Source of the DNA: Leptolyngbya sp. PCC 7375
Lineage (GTDB): Bacteria > Cyanobacteriota > Cyanobacteriia > Phormidesmidales > Phormidesmidaceae
Assembly (NCBI RefSeq): GCF_000316115.1
Contig: NZ_JH993797.1
Location: forward strand, 6,793,961-6,857,960
Direction of reading: 5' to 3'
Length of the DNA stretch: 64,000 nucleotides
Made by a program: the position numbers and the translations under genes. Positions 1 to 7,487 of this stretch are shown here, in pieces. How positions within the stretch are numbered: the first letter of the stretch is position 1; every line of letters begins with the position of its first letter. The notes beneath the pieces were generated by a model, which was not told the DNA's origin, made no database searches, and was given only the letters and a program-made list of their open reading frames with translations.

Positions 1-582
1 GGCGCGTTAATTCGCCCTCAAATTAGAAAGGTGAAATTTATTTCTGAGGGTGTTCCGGCATTTCGCCTCTGTAAAGAGCAAGGCCTGTTTAGCGATTACG
101 CGAATACTCCAGGTATTAGCGAATTTGGGATTTTAGACATCGGTGGTGGAGATACCACCCTGAAGATTTTTGATTACCGTACTGGTCAAATTGATTGGAA
201 TCGTGCAATTACCCTAGACCGTTTGGGTGTAGCTGCATTGGCACAAAGCATTGCCCATAGGATTAAAGCCGCATGGGGACTGCTTGGCACCCCCGACACC
301 ACTGATATTCTGCGGGGTCTGTCCATCCAGCACTATGTATATGGCAATGAGTCTTACGAAGATATTTATCTTAAGTGTCGGGAGAAGTGGGCAGAAGCGA
401 TCTGTAAAGAGCTTATTCCAAGCATAGGTGAATCACTGGGAACGGTTGCCATTGTTGGAGGTGGAGCATACCACGCTGAAGACTTTGAAACGTATACCAA
501 CAGCCGATTCTTCATAGCAAGTGAGGACCTAACTGAGGTTGACCCTCAAAAGATTAATGCGATCGCACTAACTGAAATGTAA
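1..582 (+). CDS. parM: ParM/StbA-like actin-type segregation ATPase, C-terminal part
   Basis: The reading frame is open to the left edge, so only about 193 C-terminal residues are visible; ParM proteins are usually about 320 aa. The motif DIGGGDTTLKIFD matches the phosphate-2 loop of actin-like ATPases, and VGGGA near the end matches the adenosine-binding motif. Such proteins polymerise with ATP to push plasmid copies apart, using a ParR adaptor bound to a centromere. The next gene starts 13 bases downstream after a good AGGAG site, which fits a parMR operon. A chaperone-type HSP70/actin relative is less likely given the neighbour. The family call is from motifs; the segregation role is inferred. 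Confidence 0.75.
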   Translation, partial: GALIRPQIRKVKFISEGVPAFRLCKEQGLFSDYANTPGISEFGILDIGGGDTTLKIFDYRTGQIDWNRAITLDRLGVAALAQSIAHRIKAAWGLLGTPDTTDILRGLSIQHYVYGNESYEDIYLKCREKWAEAICKELIPSIGESLGTVAIVGGGAYHAEDFETYTNSRFFIASEDLTEVDPQKINAIALTEM

Positions 583-595
583 AGGAGTTGAATCA

Positions 596-943
596 ATGAC
601 AGTGCATCAGATCGCATTCAGACTTAATGATGAGAATCCATATGAAGCGAGTGTTTTAGAACTGCTGAGTCAATATCCTCACGAAAATCATCACCAAACT
701 GCTAAAGCAATTGTGTGTGTATACGTGAAACAAGGTTTTGAACACCCCACGGTTAACCCCTTTATTGGGCAAAACTATTACATACAGTCACCAGCCGTTA
801 GAACTGAACCAATACCCACACCACAGCCCGTATCCCCTATCTCTCCAATGGTCGAAGAGAGTTATATGGATACTCCATCAGAACCTATGACTACTGAAGG
901 GATAGGGGCTATTGAGCCAATCTCATTTAATTTCGGAAATTAG
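596..943 (+). CDS. Candidate ParR-like centromere-binding adaptor
   Basis: A 115-aa protein directly behind the ParM-like gene, with AGGAG eight bases before the ATG. The first 45 residues (HQIAFRLNDENPYEASVLEL, then a second helix) have the strand-helix-helix pattern of ribbon-helix-helix DNA-binding proteins. The rest is proline-rich and probably disordered, as in ParR tails that contact ParM. No clear sequence match is recognised, so the call rests on operon position and the RHH-like start. Confidence 0.5.
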   Translation: MTVHQIAFRLNDENPYEASVLELLSQYPHENHHQTAKAIVCVYVKQGFEHPTVNPFIGQNYYIQSPAVRTEPIPTPQPVSPISPMVEESYMDTPSEPMTTEGIGAIEPISFNFGN

Positions 944-945
944 CT

Positions 946-1392
946 ATGAATTTAATTACCAGTAACCCTGACTTTGATCTATTAGAAATAAACCTGTCAA
1001 ACTCATTTGGGGGATATGTTGCGACTAAACTCCATGTCGATAGGTTTCTCAACATGGATAATCCTGCAATTAATAGTGACCCACTATTCACCTATCAGAT
1101 CGCAAAACAATCCTTTGAGTTGTTTGACCCGAAAGATTGCGATCAGGTGAATTTACTCCAGGTCAATACGCTAGCTGAATCTTTGGTTATCCAAGCTGTC
1201 TATCAAAGTTTGCCTGATGCTAAACGCACTAGAAAAAATCTCGATGCGCTTGGTCAGTGCTGCTATTACAAACCGGGTGATTTTGCGAACATCGCTATGC
1301 GGCACAATTCACCGATGGTGGTGGTCCCCATTCAAGACTTATTTCTTCGGATGAATAGTTCCTCTACAGACCTATGGGAGCATTTACTATGA
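946..1392 (+). CDS. Hypothetical protein, paralogous to the next gene
   Basis: 148 aa, start two bases after the preceding stop. Residues about 75-125 contain the pattern LPDAKRT...DFANIAMRHNS...VVPI, which recurs in the next protein as LPARKQT...DFADIARRHNV...IPIT. The two therefore share a small domain of unknown function. It is in the partition operon, so it may be an accessory segregation or copy-control factor; that is inference from position only. Confidence 0.6.
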   Translation: MNLITSNPDFDLLEINLSNSFGGYVATKLHVDRFLNMDNPAINSDPLFTYQIAKQSFELFDPKDCDQVNLLQVNTLAESLVIQAVYQSLPDAKRTRKNLDALGQCCYYKPGDFANIAMRHNSPMVVVPIQDLFLRMNSSSTDLWEHLL

Positions 1393-1907
1393 CTGACGAC
1401 TATCCAGTATTAGATAGTCGGGTCATTGGGGAAACTCAAATTATTGACCCGACTCAACCGGGGCAGTTAGCAATCGTTCCTCCTGAATCTCAGGTGGACA
1501 TTGTTCATGGGGTATTCCAAAACCTGCCCGCACGTAAACAAACAGATGAAGCAATCCAAGCCTTGTTTATGTGTCTGGTTCAGGCCCCAAATGACTTCGC
1601 TGATATTGCACGACGGCATAACGTCGGATCAATTCCTATCACAGTGAATCGACAAGTTTATAACCAACAACAGTATCACCAGGATACCTATGACCAGGGG
1701 CACTATTATCAACCACAGTTTTCACCAACTGTTGCACCTAATTTCAGCCCCACGATTGAGGTAAAACCCTATATCAATATCGATACGAACGCGTTAGCGA
1801 CATCGCGATCGTATCAAGACAATTCAGGTGGGGATAATCGCTTTTGGCAAATCGTATTTATAGGGATATTCGGACTCGCGTTTATCTCATTACTAGGAGG
1901 TGATTAA
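1389..1907 (+). CDS. Hypothetical protein with C-terminal membrane anchor, paralogous to previous gene
   Basis: The ATG at 1389 overlaps the preceding stop (ATGA), which indicates translational coupling and is preferred over an upstream in-frame start at 1374. The product is 172 aa: a domain shared with the previous gene at residues about 35-75, a Q/Y/H-rich linker, and a hydrophobic C-terminal segment (FWQIVFIGIFGLAFISLL) that should insert in the membrane. Function unknown. Confidence 0.6.
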   Translation: MTDDYPVLDSRVIGETQIIDPTQPGQLAIVPPESQVDIVHGVFQNLPARKQTDEAIQALFMCLVQAPNDFADIARRHNVGSIPITVNRQVYNQQQYHQDTYDQGHYYQPQFSPTVAPNFSPTIEVKPYINIDTNALATSRSYQDNSGGDNRFWQIVFIGIFGLAFISLLGGD

Positions 1908-1909
1908 CC

Positions 1910-2551
1910 ATGGGTACGTTGATTTGGGCGTTTGGGATTTCCACAATACTTGTCTTTGGCGTGTCGGCCAATGACAGGATGGAGCAGGGGTTACCCGTTC
2001 TTCCGAAGTTCACAGGATTCAAACCAGAAGGACTACTCCCTGAGGGTGAGCACACTGAAGAGGTTTACTATTCAGATGATCATATTGCACACCCTATGCG
2101 CAATCCTCAGACCGTGCATGACCCAGGCGTAGACGAATACATTCAAGAGTGGGTATCTGCATATGAGTCTGAGGGTACACCTGGCCCAACGGGCGGATAT
2201 GCACCTGAAGCCTTGAAAACTAAAGGTTCTGAGACCGAATCTATTTTGGAAACAACTCCGGAAACTATTGATCCTTCGTCAAATATTTCCGGTCAAGATT
2301 TCCATGAAAATACGGAAATATTTCCAAAAGATCAATTGGAAACATCTGAGGATGGACCCATTTTCACCTTTGAATCAGAGGAATTCAATGATGATGAATA
2401 CGCTGTATTTTGCGACATGATTGATATAGATGGTCTCAACCCTAAAGGAAGAGAAATTGTTTATCTGCTCTGGGGTATCAAACCTGGTAGGCAGTATTCA
2501 AAAGCAATGAACAAACGAAACATGTACGCGGATCATAAAAAATCAGCTTAA
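1910..2551 (+). CDS. Hypothetical membrane-anchored acidic protein
   Basis: 213 aa with a near-perfect Shine-Dalgarno (AGGAGGTGAT) before the start. The N-terminus is a membrane segment or uncleaved signal; the middle is acidic and low in complexity; the C-terminal 45 residues are conserved-looking and basic (LNPKGREIVYLLWGIKPG, then K/R-rich). The basic tail could bind nucleic acid, which would be a membrane-tethered DNA-binding layout, but no family is recognised. The 3' half of the gene carries GGAAAC repeats described separately. Confidence 0.6.
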   Translation: MGTLIWAFGISTILVFGVSANDRMEQGLPVLPKFTGFKPEGLLPEGEHTEEVYYSDDHIAHPMRNPQTVHDPGVDEYIQEWVSAYESEGTPGPTGGYAPEALKTKGSETESILETTPETIDPSSNISGQDFHENTEIFPKDQLETSEDGPIFTFESEEFNDDEYAVFCDMIDIDGLNPKGREIVYLLWGIKPGRQYSKAMNKRNMYADHKKSA

Positions 2552-2598
2552 TTGTTTCCAAACGAGTTTCCTATAGTTTCCACGTTTTGATTGGAAAC
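2248..2598. repeat. GGAAAC/GTTTCC repeat cluster, candidate centromere or iterons
   Basis: GGAAAC occurs at 2248, 2260, 2338 and 2593, and its complement GTTTCC at 2554, 2566 and 2576. Spacings of 10-12 bases put neighbouring copies on one face of the helix. Further TTTCC/GGAAA partial copies lie at 2285-2325. The cluster follows the parM and ParR-like genes, so it is a candidate ParR-binding centromere; replication iterons are an alternative. Confidence 0.4.
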
Positions 2599-2627
2599 TC
2601 TAACACCTTATAACTCTCTGTTGCAGG

Positions 2628-2645
2628 CTGTTACAGATTGCCACA
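2628..2645 (+). repeat. 18-bp repeat, left copy of an inverted pair
   Basis: CTGTTACAGATTGCCACA here matches the reverse complement of 4769-4786 at 17 of 18 bases. The two copies flank the membrane-protein and GIY-YIG block (2695-4657) and each lies about 50 bases upstream of a gene start. Confidence 0.6.
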
Positions 2646-2694
2646 ACGTACAACAGGATGTATCACCAAACTCAAAAACTAATGATTAAACACT

Positions 2695-3387
2695 ATGAGC
2701 AACTTTATTCTTTCGCGTCATCCGAACGTAAATAAATACCTAGTCTATGGAGCGTACGGAGGTGCCGCCGCTCTACTTGTTGCAGATATCCATATTTCTG
2801 CGATGTTCCTAAATGATCTTGCGATCGCGAATGGGACAACAGGCTTAACAGAGTTTGAAGCGATCGTCACTATTTACTTGCCTACGATCGCATCATGCCT
2901 ATATTGCTTGGTTTTCACGGGCATAGTTACCCATCCAAAAGGAATACCCTCAATCCTTGGACAGATTAGGGGAGTCGTGGGAAACAACTCTACTCCTTTG
3001 GTGCGGGTAGCCGGTCATTTCATTCCGATTGCTGTGGTTGGGATTCTCGTCGGGTTTGCAATGATCGCCTATAAGTTCGATTTCTGGTCTACTCAAAACT
3101 TTTTAGGATTGCAAGTGTACCCTTTATTTGATTACCGGCAACTCCCAACCTGGATGTATATCGCGGGGCCTGAACTTCTGTTTGTTTCGATTAATGCGAT
3201 GTCACTCATTAATGGGGGTCCGTCTGGGAAACAAATGAAATCTGCGGCACCTGCACAAGGTCAACCACAGCAGAAACAGCCCCAGACTGTTCAAGTACCT
3301 CACCAAGGTGGGCGACAACAGCCAAGACCACAGCAACAAAGACCTTCTCCTAAAGGTGGTGGTGGAAATCCTTGGAATCATTTGTAA
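2695..3387 (+). CDS. Hypothetical polytopic membrane protein
   Basis: 230 aa with four predicted membrane segments (about residues 17-40, 58-78, 105-128 and 150-168), followed by a 60-residue soluble tail rich in Gln, Pro and Gly that ends in a G-rich, basic stretch. No Shine-Dalgarno is visible. It heads a run of small membrane proteins that ends with a membrane-anchored GIY-YIG protein. No family is recognised; a membrane complex with the following small proteins is only a guess from gene order. Confidence 0.6.
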   Translation: MSNFILSRHPNVNKYLVYGAYGGAAALLVADIHISAMFLNDLAIANGTTGLTEFEAIVTIYLPTIASCLYCLVFTGIVTHPKGIPSILGQIRGVVGNNSTPLVRVAGHFIPIAVVGILVGFAMIAYKFDFWSTQNFLGLQVYPLFDYRQLPTWMYIAGPELLFVSINAMSLINGGPSGKQMKSAAPAQGQPQQKQPQTVQVPHQGGRQQPRPQQQRPSPKGGGGNPWNHL

Positions 3388-3423
3388 TTGGATAAAATGC
3401 AATGAGTATTTGAATCACAATAA

Positions 3424-3648
3424 ATGATCCTTCTCCATTGCATTCGAATCTTTAAGCGTGGATATAGCTGGGCACGCGATAAACCTCAAGCTGTCGGGTA
3501 CGGCATCATCATTTTCATTCTCGGGATGACTGGATTACCCGACTTTATCATTCAAATTCTTGGAATCGTAATCACTATTAGTGGAGGACTCGCATCATGG
3601 GACCTGCTCACGGAAAAGACTACTCAGGATGGATACTATTCGGATTAA
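3424..3648 (+). CDS. Small membrane protein
   Basis: 74 aa with a basic N-terminus and two closely spaced hydrophobic segments (residues about 23-40 and 43-60). It overlaps the next small gene (start 3597). Function unknown; the two-segment layout is compatible with, but not diagnostic of, a holin or plasmid transfer/entry protein. Confidence 0.5.
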   Translation: MILLHCIRIFKRGYSWARDKPQAVGYGIIIFILGMTGLPDFIIQILGIVITISGGLASWDLLTEKTTQDGYYSD

Positions 3649-3749
3649 TTGTGTATGGGATTGTATGTGCATCCGTGCCTACTATCTATTGCGCTTACAA
3701 CTTGCCTGCTGAACAGATTCAATATCGTTGTTTCTGGTGGAGAAACTAA
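3597..3749 (+). CDS. Very small membrane protein (50 aa)
   Basis: A 50-aa reading frame with GGAGG nine bases before its ATG, overlapping the previous gene by 52 bases. It has one hydrophobic segment (GWILFGLIVYGIVCASVPTI) and three cysteines. The good ribosome-binding site and tight fit between neighbours support it as a real gene. Function unknown. Confidence 0.5.
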   Translation: MGPAHGKDYSGWILFGLIVYGIVCASVPTIYCAYNLPAEQIQYRCFWWRN

Positions 3750-3752
3750 GTC

Positions 3753-4217
3753 ATGACTACTGTTTATGTGGATTATCTAAATGAAGAACTGGTAGCTGAA
3801 CCTTTACGCGATGCGCTACATAGAATAGTGGGGTTAAAGCCTCCAGAGCATTTAACCAACTGGAAAGGGTTGGTTGATTTTTCAAGTATTGATGATGACT
3901 ATTTAACCTATCAGCGTGTCTGTGATTGGGTTAATGATAACTACACTCACATCAGTTGGTTAACTATTGGGGGCGTTGTAGATTCTGCGGTTCTTCTAGT
4001 TGAGCGAGCGATAGAGAACGGTAATATCCGTGAAATCGATAGTACCAAAACCTATGATTTCAATGGGTTTATCGGACTATTAAACACTATGGGCAACTAT
4101 CCAACACCTGACTATGAAGAATTTATGCAAGACAGAGGGTATACCCAAGTAAAGACAAAAGACGCTTGGATGATGTTCGAATCCATGTGCTCTGAAGAAT
4201 ATTTGTATGGAAATTAA
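3753..4217 (+). CDS. Hypothetical soluble protein
   Basis: 154 aa, acidic, with no membrane segment and no recognised domain. It starts three bases after the preceding small gene, so it is cotranscribed with the membrane-protein block and with the GIY-YIG gene behind it. Confidence 0.6.
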   Translation: MTTVYVDYLNEELVAEPLRDALHRIVGLKPPEHLTNWKGLVDFSSIDDDYLTYQRVCDWVNDNYTHISWLTIGGVVDSAVLLVERAIENGNIREIDSTKTYDFNGFIGLLNTMGNYPTPDYEEFMQDRGYTQVKTKDAWMMFESMCSEEYLYGN

Positions 4218-4222
4218 TCCCT

Positions 4223-4657
4223 ATGTTTAACCGTATCTACCACCCAAGACTATGGAGATGGGTGACCTTTTGGAACTTAAACGATCTCCCAAATAAACCT
4301 GGAATATACACCGTTAGATCATGGGGACCACTAGGACCCATTCAATATATAGGAGAGTCAAGTGATCTTCATGCTCGATGGACTCGCCCCGGTCGATATG
4401 AGCATCACCGAAAGAAACAGGCTCAGCTCTTACCCTTCGGCATTCTCAATTACTATGTCATTGAAGACCATGAGCATTATGAGTTAGAACTTATTGATCA
4501 ATTAGGTCGTCCACCGTGGAACTGGGAACGAAAGCCGCACAATAGTTATACCGGTGCTATTTGGTGGGGATTGAAGAGAACGGATTGGAAAGGTGTATTT
4601 ATTATTTGGTTTAGTGTCACGCTTATGGGCGTTCTTATTTTTAATGTGTTAACATGA
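4223..4657 (+). CDS. Membrane-anchored GIY-YIG domain protein
   Basis: 144 aa. The GIY-YIG nuclease core is visible: P26-G27-I28-Y29, then Q41-Y42-I43-G44-E45-S46, a conserved R52 (R-W), a candidate catalytic Glu89 (YELELI) and N100 (PPWN). The family cuts DNA through the GIY/YIG tyrosines, Arg and a metal-binding Glu. The last 22 residues form a hydrophobic membrane segment, which is unusual for this family. Tethering suggests action at the cell envelope, for example on entering DNA. It ends the membrane block and is followed by a terminator. Confidence 0.75.
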   Translation: MFNRIYHPRLWRWVTFWNLNDLPNKPGIYTVRSWGPLGPIQYIGESSDLHARWTRPGRYEHHRKKQAQLLPFGILNYYVIEDHEHYELELIDQLGRPPWNWERKPHNSYTGAIWWGLKRTDWKGVFIIWFSVTLMGVLIFNVLT

Positions 4658-4693
4658 GCTTATAGACATAAATATGTTTGACCTCCTTAACTT

Positions 4694-4728
4694 GACTGGC
4701 TTGTTTCGCAAGCTGGTCATTTTTTTTG
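4694..4728 (+). terminator. Rho-independent terminator after the GIY-YIG gene
   Basis: GACTGGCTTG-TTTCG-CAAGCTGGTC forms a 10-bp stem (one mismatch or wobble pair) and is followed by eight T residues. It lies 37 bases beyond the GIY-YIG stop codon. Confidence 0.8.
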
Positions 4729-4768
4729 CTAATTCCTGAAAGCCTTACTCATCAAGGATGTTACGTTC

Positions 4769-4786
4769 TGTGGCAAGCTGTAACAG
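4769..4786 (-). repeat. 18-bp repeat, right copy of an inverted pair
   Basis: TGTGGCAAGCTGTAACAG is the inverted partner of 2628-2645 (17 of 18). The core CTGTTACAG is itself nearly palindromic, so a dimeric regulator or recombinase could bind each copy. Confidence 0.6.
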
Positions 4787-4838
4787 TGTCTAGCAGATTG
4801 CTAGAGACCGTTAGATTTCATAGCTAACTACAACAAAA

Positions 4839-5117
4839 ATGTGTGGCGGGATAGCTAATAGCTGTGCCAAAATAGTGAATAAGTTAATTCAATTAATTAT
4901 GACTTTGGTAATTATTAAAGCCACCTGGTATGCGTACGCTATATCTCCTGATCAAAAACTTCGATATGAGATTGGCATAATCTCGTCACTACCGCAGGCT
5001 GTTAAAGAAGCGGATGAATACTGTGATTTTATTCAGGCTGAAACACTCAAGCCTGTTAATTGGAAATATGAAGGTGATCAGACCAGTCTTAGGATTGCTG
5101 GGCCAGTTAGATATTAA
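4839..5117 (+). CDS. Small hypothetical protein with one membrane segment
   Basis: 92 aa. Residues about 14-33 are hydrophobic (LIQLIMTLVIIKATWYAYAI); the remainder is soluble with one cysteine. No ribosome-binding site is visible. It precedes the methyltransferase gene by five bases and is probably cotranscribed. Function unknown. Confidence 0.5.
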   Translation: MCGGIANSCAKIVNKLIQLIMTLVIIKATWYAYAISPDQKLRYEIGIISSLPQAVKEADEYCDFIQAETLKPVNWKYEGDQTSLRIAGPVRY

Positions 5118-5122
5118 TCATC

Positions 5123-6082
5123 ATGAATACTATTCAACCGCTTGTTCACCGTATTCCTGGAAGTAAGCAGGCTCACTTGAAACTGTGGGAACCTATCCTA
5201 AATGCACACAACTACGTAATCTCCTATGAACCATTTGCAGGAGGACTCGCTGTTTCCAATTACTTATTACAGAAAGACAAGCCCACACTTAAGACGGTTG
5301 TCTGTGCAGAAATTGATCCATCACTCCGGGGACTCTATCAGGCCTGGGGACACGAGGATCTTGAATATGCGCTTTGCAGTCAATTACAAGACTGGCAAAC
5401 GTATCCTATTAAAGATGTACTCAACCATCTCAAAGTTGCCTATGAAAAATTATGGGCTGAGTTCGAGCCTAACTATATCAATGCTGCGGTTGCTGGATTA
5501 CTACTGAGGTATGTGAGTTTCAATGGCAAACTTGCACCTAATGCAAAGTCTCAACGGCTGAACATCAAGTTCTCAGATCAACAACTAAAGAAGTGGGGAA
5601 AATTCAAGTACACATTTCCACCTGCACCCGAGCATCTATATGTGTATGACGACCAAGGTTATATAGACTGGGATGCTTTTAAGGATCAGCCAAGCATAAC
5701 CATAATTGATCCCCCGTATGTTGGAACTGTTGGACATGTGAAATATCGTGATCCAGATTTCATCCGACCGGTATATTTTAAGCATCAGCCCCATTCACGA
5801 GAAACGTTGCGTATGGCATTCTCCCCGGTAGAAGAAGCGTTATCTCATGACGTAACAGTTATCATTACCTGCAATTACTACAGCGACAGCCTTAATGATG
5901 ATTATGAGTCTATTGGTCAAGATTATGGCTATGAATGCTTTCAGTTTGATGGTATCCAACAAAAGCTGAATAATGGGACTAAACCCACTAAAAAGAAACC
6001 CTATTACACCGATACCTATTGGGTGTTTTGCAGACCGGATGATCCATTCGTCGATATTTTGAGCTGTTCTTGTGAGCACTAA
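5123..6082 (+). CDS. D12-class DNA N6-adenine methyltransferase
   Basis: 319 aa. It shows the Dam/D12 order: an N-terminal PGSK motif (12-15), the SAM-binding loop EPFAGG (36-41) and the catalytic DPPY (196-199). The family transfers a methyl group from S-adenosylmethionine to the N6 of adenine in a short target. No restriction partner is adjacent, so it is an orphan enzyme, likely protecting phage DNA from host restriction or marking it. Many cyanobacteria methylate GATC inside HIP1, and HIP1 is common here, so GATC is a reasonable but untested target. An oxygenase-like gene follows. Confidence 0.85.
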   Translation: MNTIQPLVHRIPGSKQAHLKLWEPILNAHNYVISYEPFAGGLAVSNYLLQKDKPTLKTVVCAEIDPSLRGLYQAWGHEDLEYALCSQLQDWQTYPIKDVLNHLKVAYEKLWAEFEPNYINAAVAGLLLRYVSFNGKLAPNAKSQRLNIKFSDQQLKKWGKFKYTFPPAPEHLYVYDDQGYIDWDAFKDQPSITIIDPPYVGTVGHVKYRDPDFIRPVYFKHQPHSRETLRMAFSPVEEALSHDVTVIITCNYYSDSLNDDYESIGQDYGYECFQFDGIQQKLNNGTKPTKKKPYYTDTYWVFCRPDDPFVDILSCSCEH

Positions 6083-6098
6083 TTAACTAATAAGTTAA
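6083..6098. promoter_or_regulatory. TTAACT-N4-AGTTAA palindrome
   Basis: TTAACTAATAAGTTAA is a perfect copy of the element that recurs through the window. It ends five bases before the ATG at 6104, so binding here would cover the start region of that gene. Confidence 0.65.
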
Positions 6099-6103
6099 AA
6101 ACT

Positions 6104-6601
6104 ATGATCGTTTATACCAAAGAACTTCAACTATCTATTGATTACGATAGGCTGTATGGCTATCTCAAAAGCATTACAGTCATGCCATATCAACCGTTTA
6201 AGTGTGGATATAATCATACCTATGAACTAAAAAGCCTCCCGGATTTTCGATTACTCGAAGGTGTGATCGTTCCACCTCACAGTGATGGTATTACCGGGTA
6301 TCGGCCAATCCTGATGCTCCATAATCCTGGTAATAGTTATACGATCCGAGGAAGAGATGAAACGGGTATCCTCTATCAATTACATGGACCTCAAAAACCA
6401 GGCGATTTAATTATTCTAGATATTGAAGCTCAGCACGAAGTGCGTAGCAAAAATCCTCTTACTAATTTTGGTCCATGGGCTGGTTTAGTGTGGGGACATG
6501 AAGGTTTACCCTGGCCAAAGGGTACATGGAGCCCTGAAGATATTGCAAACAGAGCAGCTCAAGAATTTGAAAAACTATTAGAAAACAGATATGAACTCTG
6601 A
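6104..6601 (+). CDS. 2-oxoglutarate/Fe(II) oxygenase-like protein
   Basis: 165 aa. The order HSD (H59, D61), then PGDLIILDIEAQHEV with H111 and R114, fits the double-stranded beta-helix oxygenase pattern HxD...H that binds Fe(II). Such enzymes use 2-oxoglutarate to hydroxylate DNA bases, proteins or small molecules. The length is short but covers one jelly roll. It sits between a DNA methyltransferase and a phage gp49-type gene, so DNA modification or demethylation is possible. A metal-binding cupin without 2OG use is the main alternative. Confidence 0.5.
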   Translation: MIVYTKELQLSIDYDRLYGYLKSITVMPYQPFKCGYNHTYELKSLPDFRLLEGVIVPPHSDGITGYRPILMLHNPGNSYTIRGRDETGILYQLHGPQKPGDLIILDIEAQHEVRSKNPLTNFGPWAGLVWGHEGLPWPKGTWSPEDIANRAAQEFEKLLENRYEL

Positions 6602-6896
6602 AACATCGGTATCAAAAGAGTATTTAGAAACCATCCTAGATAAAGCTGAAACCCACTCAGCACAATTCTGGAGAAAGGAGTTAGTGATCTCTTATAAGCT
6701 TGATAGTGGGTTTACTATCTTGGGCAGGGCTGCGTGTGTCGATCCTAATAATTTCTCTTATGATGTTGGAGCAGAAATTTGTAGAGAAGATGCTATATCC
6801 CAATTATGGGCACTTGAAGACTATGTGTTGCAACTGAAATTGGCTGGCCAAGTAACCGACAACCGTTCTAACCCGCTGGAATCTGATAAGCGTTAA
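6591..6896 (+). CDS. N4 gp49 / Sf6 gp66 family phage protein
   Basis: 101 aa. The stretch from GFTILGRAACVDPNNFSYDV through ICREDAISQLWALEDYVL matches the signature of this small phage family (gain of A/S-CVDP-NF, then R..A...W.LE.Y). Members are common in tailed phages and have no established activity. The start overlaps the oxygenase-like gene by 11 bases. The 3' end runs 29 bases into the convergent tail gene I. Confidence 0.8.
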   Translation: MNSETSVSKEYLETILDKAETHSAQFWRKELVISYKLDSGFTILGRAACVDPNNFSYDVGAEICREDAISQLWALEDYVLQLKLAGQVTDNRSNPLESDKR

Positions 6897-7437
6897 TACT
6901 AGCTGAAATAATTTGACTCCCAACTAGCAGAGTGCCCCAAATGATCGGCACTCTGTTTCCTTGTGCGACCGTGTTTGATGGGCCACTAAATACATAGCTT
7001 TTTTGGTTCTCTTCTTCCGGGTCTGGCGCTTCCGTTTGCCCACCGAAAAGACCTTGCACAAGGAGTAATCCACCTAACAGGCCTACTTGGAACGCAGATA
7101 AACCCAGGAAACCAACGCCTGCAATACCTAAACCTAGTAGAGTAGCTCCAGCAATAATCCGACCAACTTTACCACTACCTGCGATAACGGGGGTGATTGC
7201 GATCGTGGATGCCTGAGGAATGGGGTAATGGATATCCTCGGGTGCGGCGAGTTCCCAGTTCTCACCGATTAATGCCTTAAATACGATTCCATTGTCTTCA
7301 GCGGTCAATAGATACTCGCGGAAGCCAGGGAAATTAATACACAGACATTCTACGGCTTCCTTGGTAGTGCGAACGTGAGCTTTAAATTCTGATGTAAACT
7401 TAGTAGCAAGCTCACCAAATAATTTGATCGTAATCAT
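6868..7437 (-). CDS. Tail assembly protein I (lambda gpI-like)
   Basis: 189 aa. It has a ubiquitin-like N-terminal half (MITIKLFGELATKF...), a glycine-rich hydrophobic middle (residues about 95-130), and a C-terminal SGPSNTVAQGNRVPIIWG...VGSQIISASI that matches the lambda tail assembly I family. In lambda, gpI acts in tail-tip initiation with K and L and is not kept in the virion. It follows the K-like gene in the same direction, with two small genes between. The tail hub protein J, expected next, is not in the window. Confidence 0.85.
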   Translation of the reverse strand: MITIKLFGELATKFTSEFKAHVRTTKEAVECLCINFPGFREYLLTAEDNGIVFKALIGENWELAAPEDIHYPIPQASTIAITPVIAGSGKVGRIIAGATLLGLGIAGVGFLGLSAFQVGLLGGLLLVQGLFGGQTEAPDPEEENQKSYVFSGPSNTVAQGNRVPIIWGTLLVGSQIISASINAYQIPAG

Positions 7438-7487
7438 TAATCTGAGTAAAATTAGTCAATAAGTTAGTTTTACTATACGCGATCATT

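Noticed and set aside
4669..4734. 21-codon plus-strand frame after the GIY-YIG gene
   Set aside because: It runs through the terminator stem and T tract, and it lacks support.
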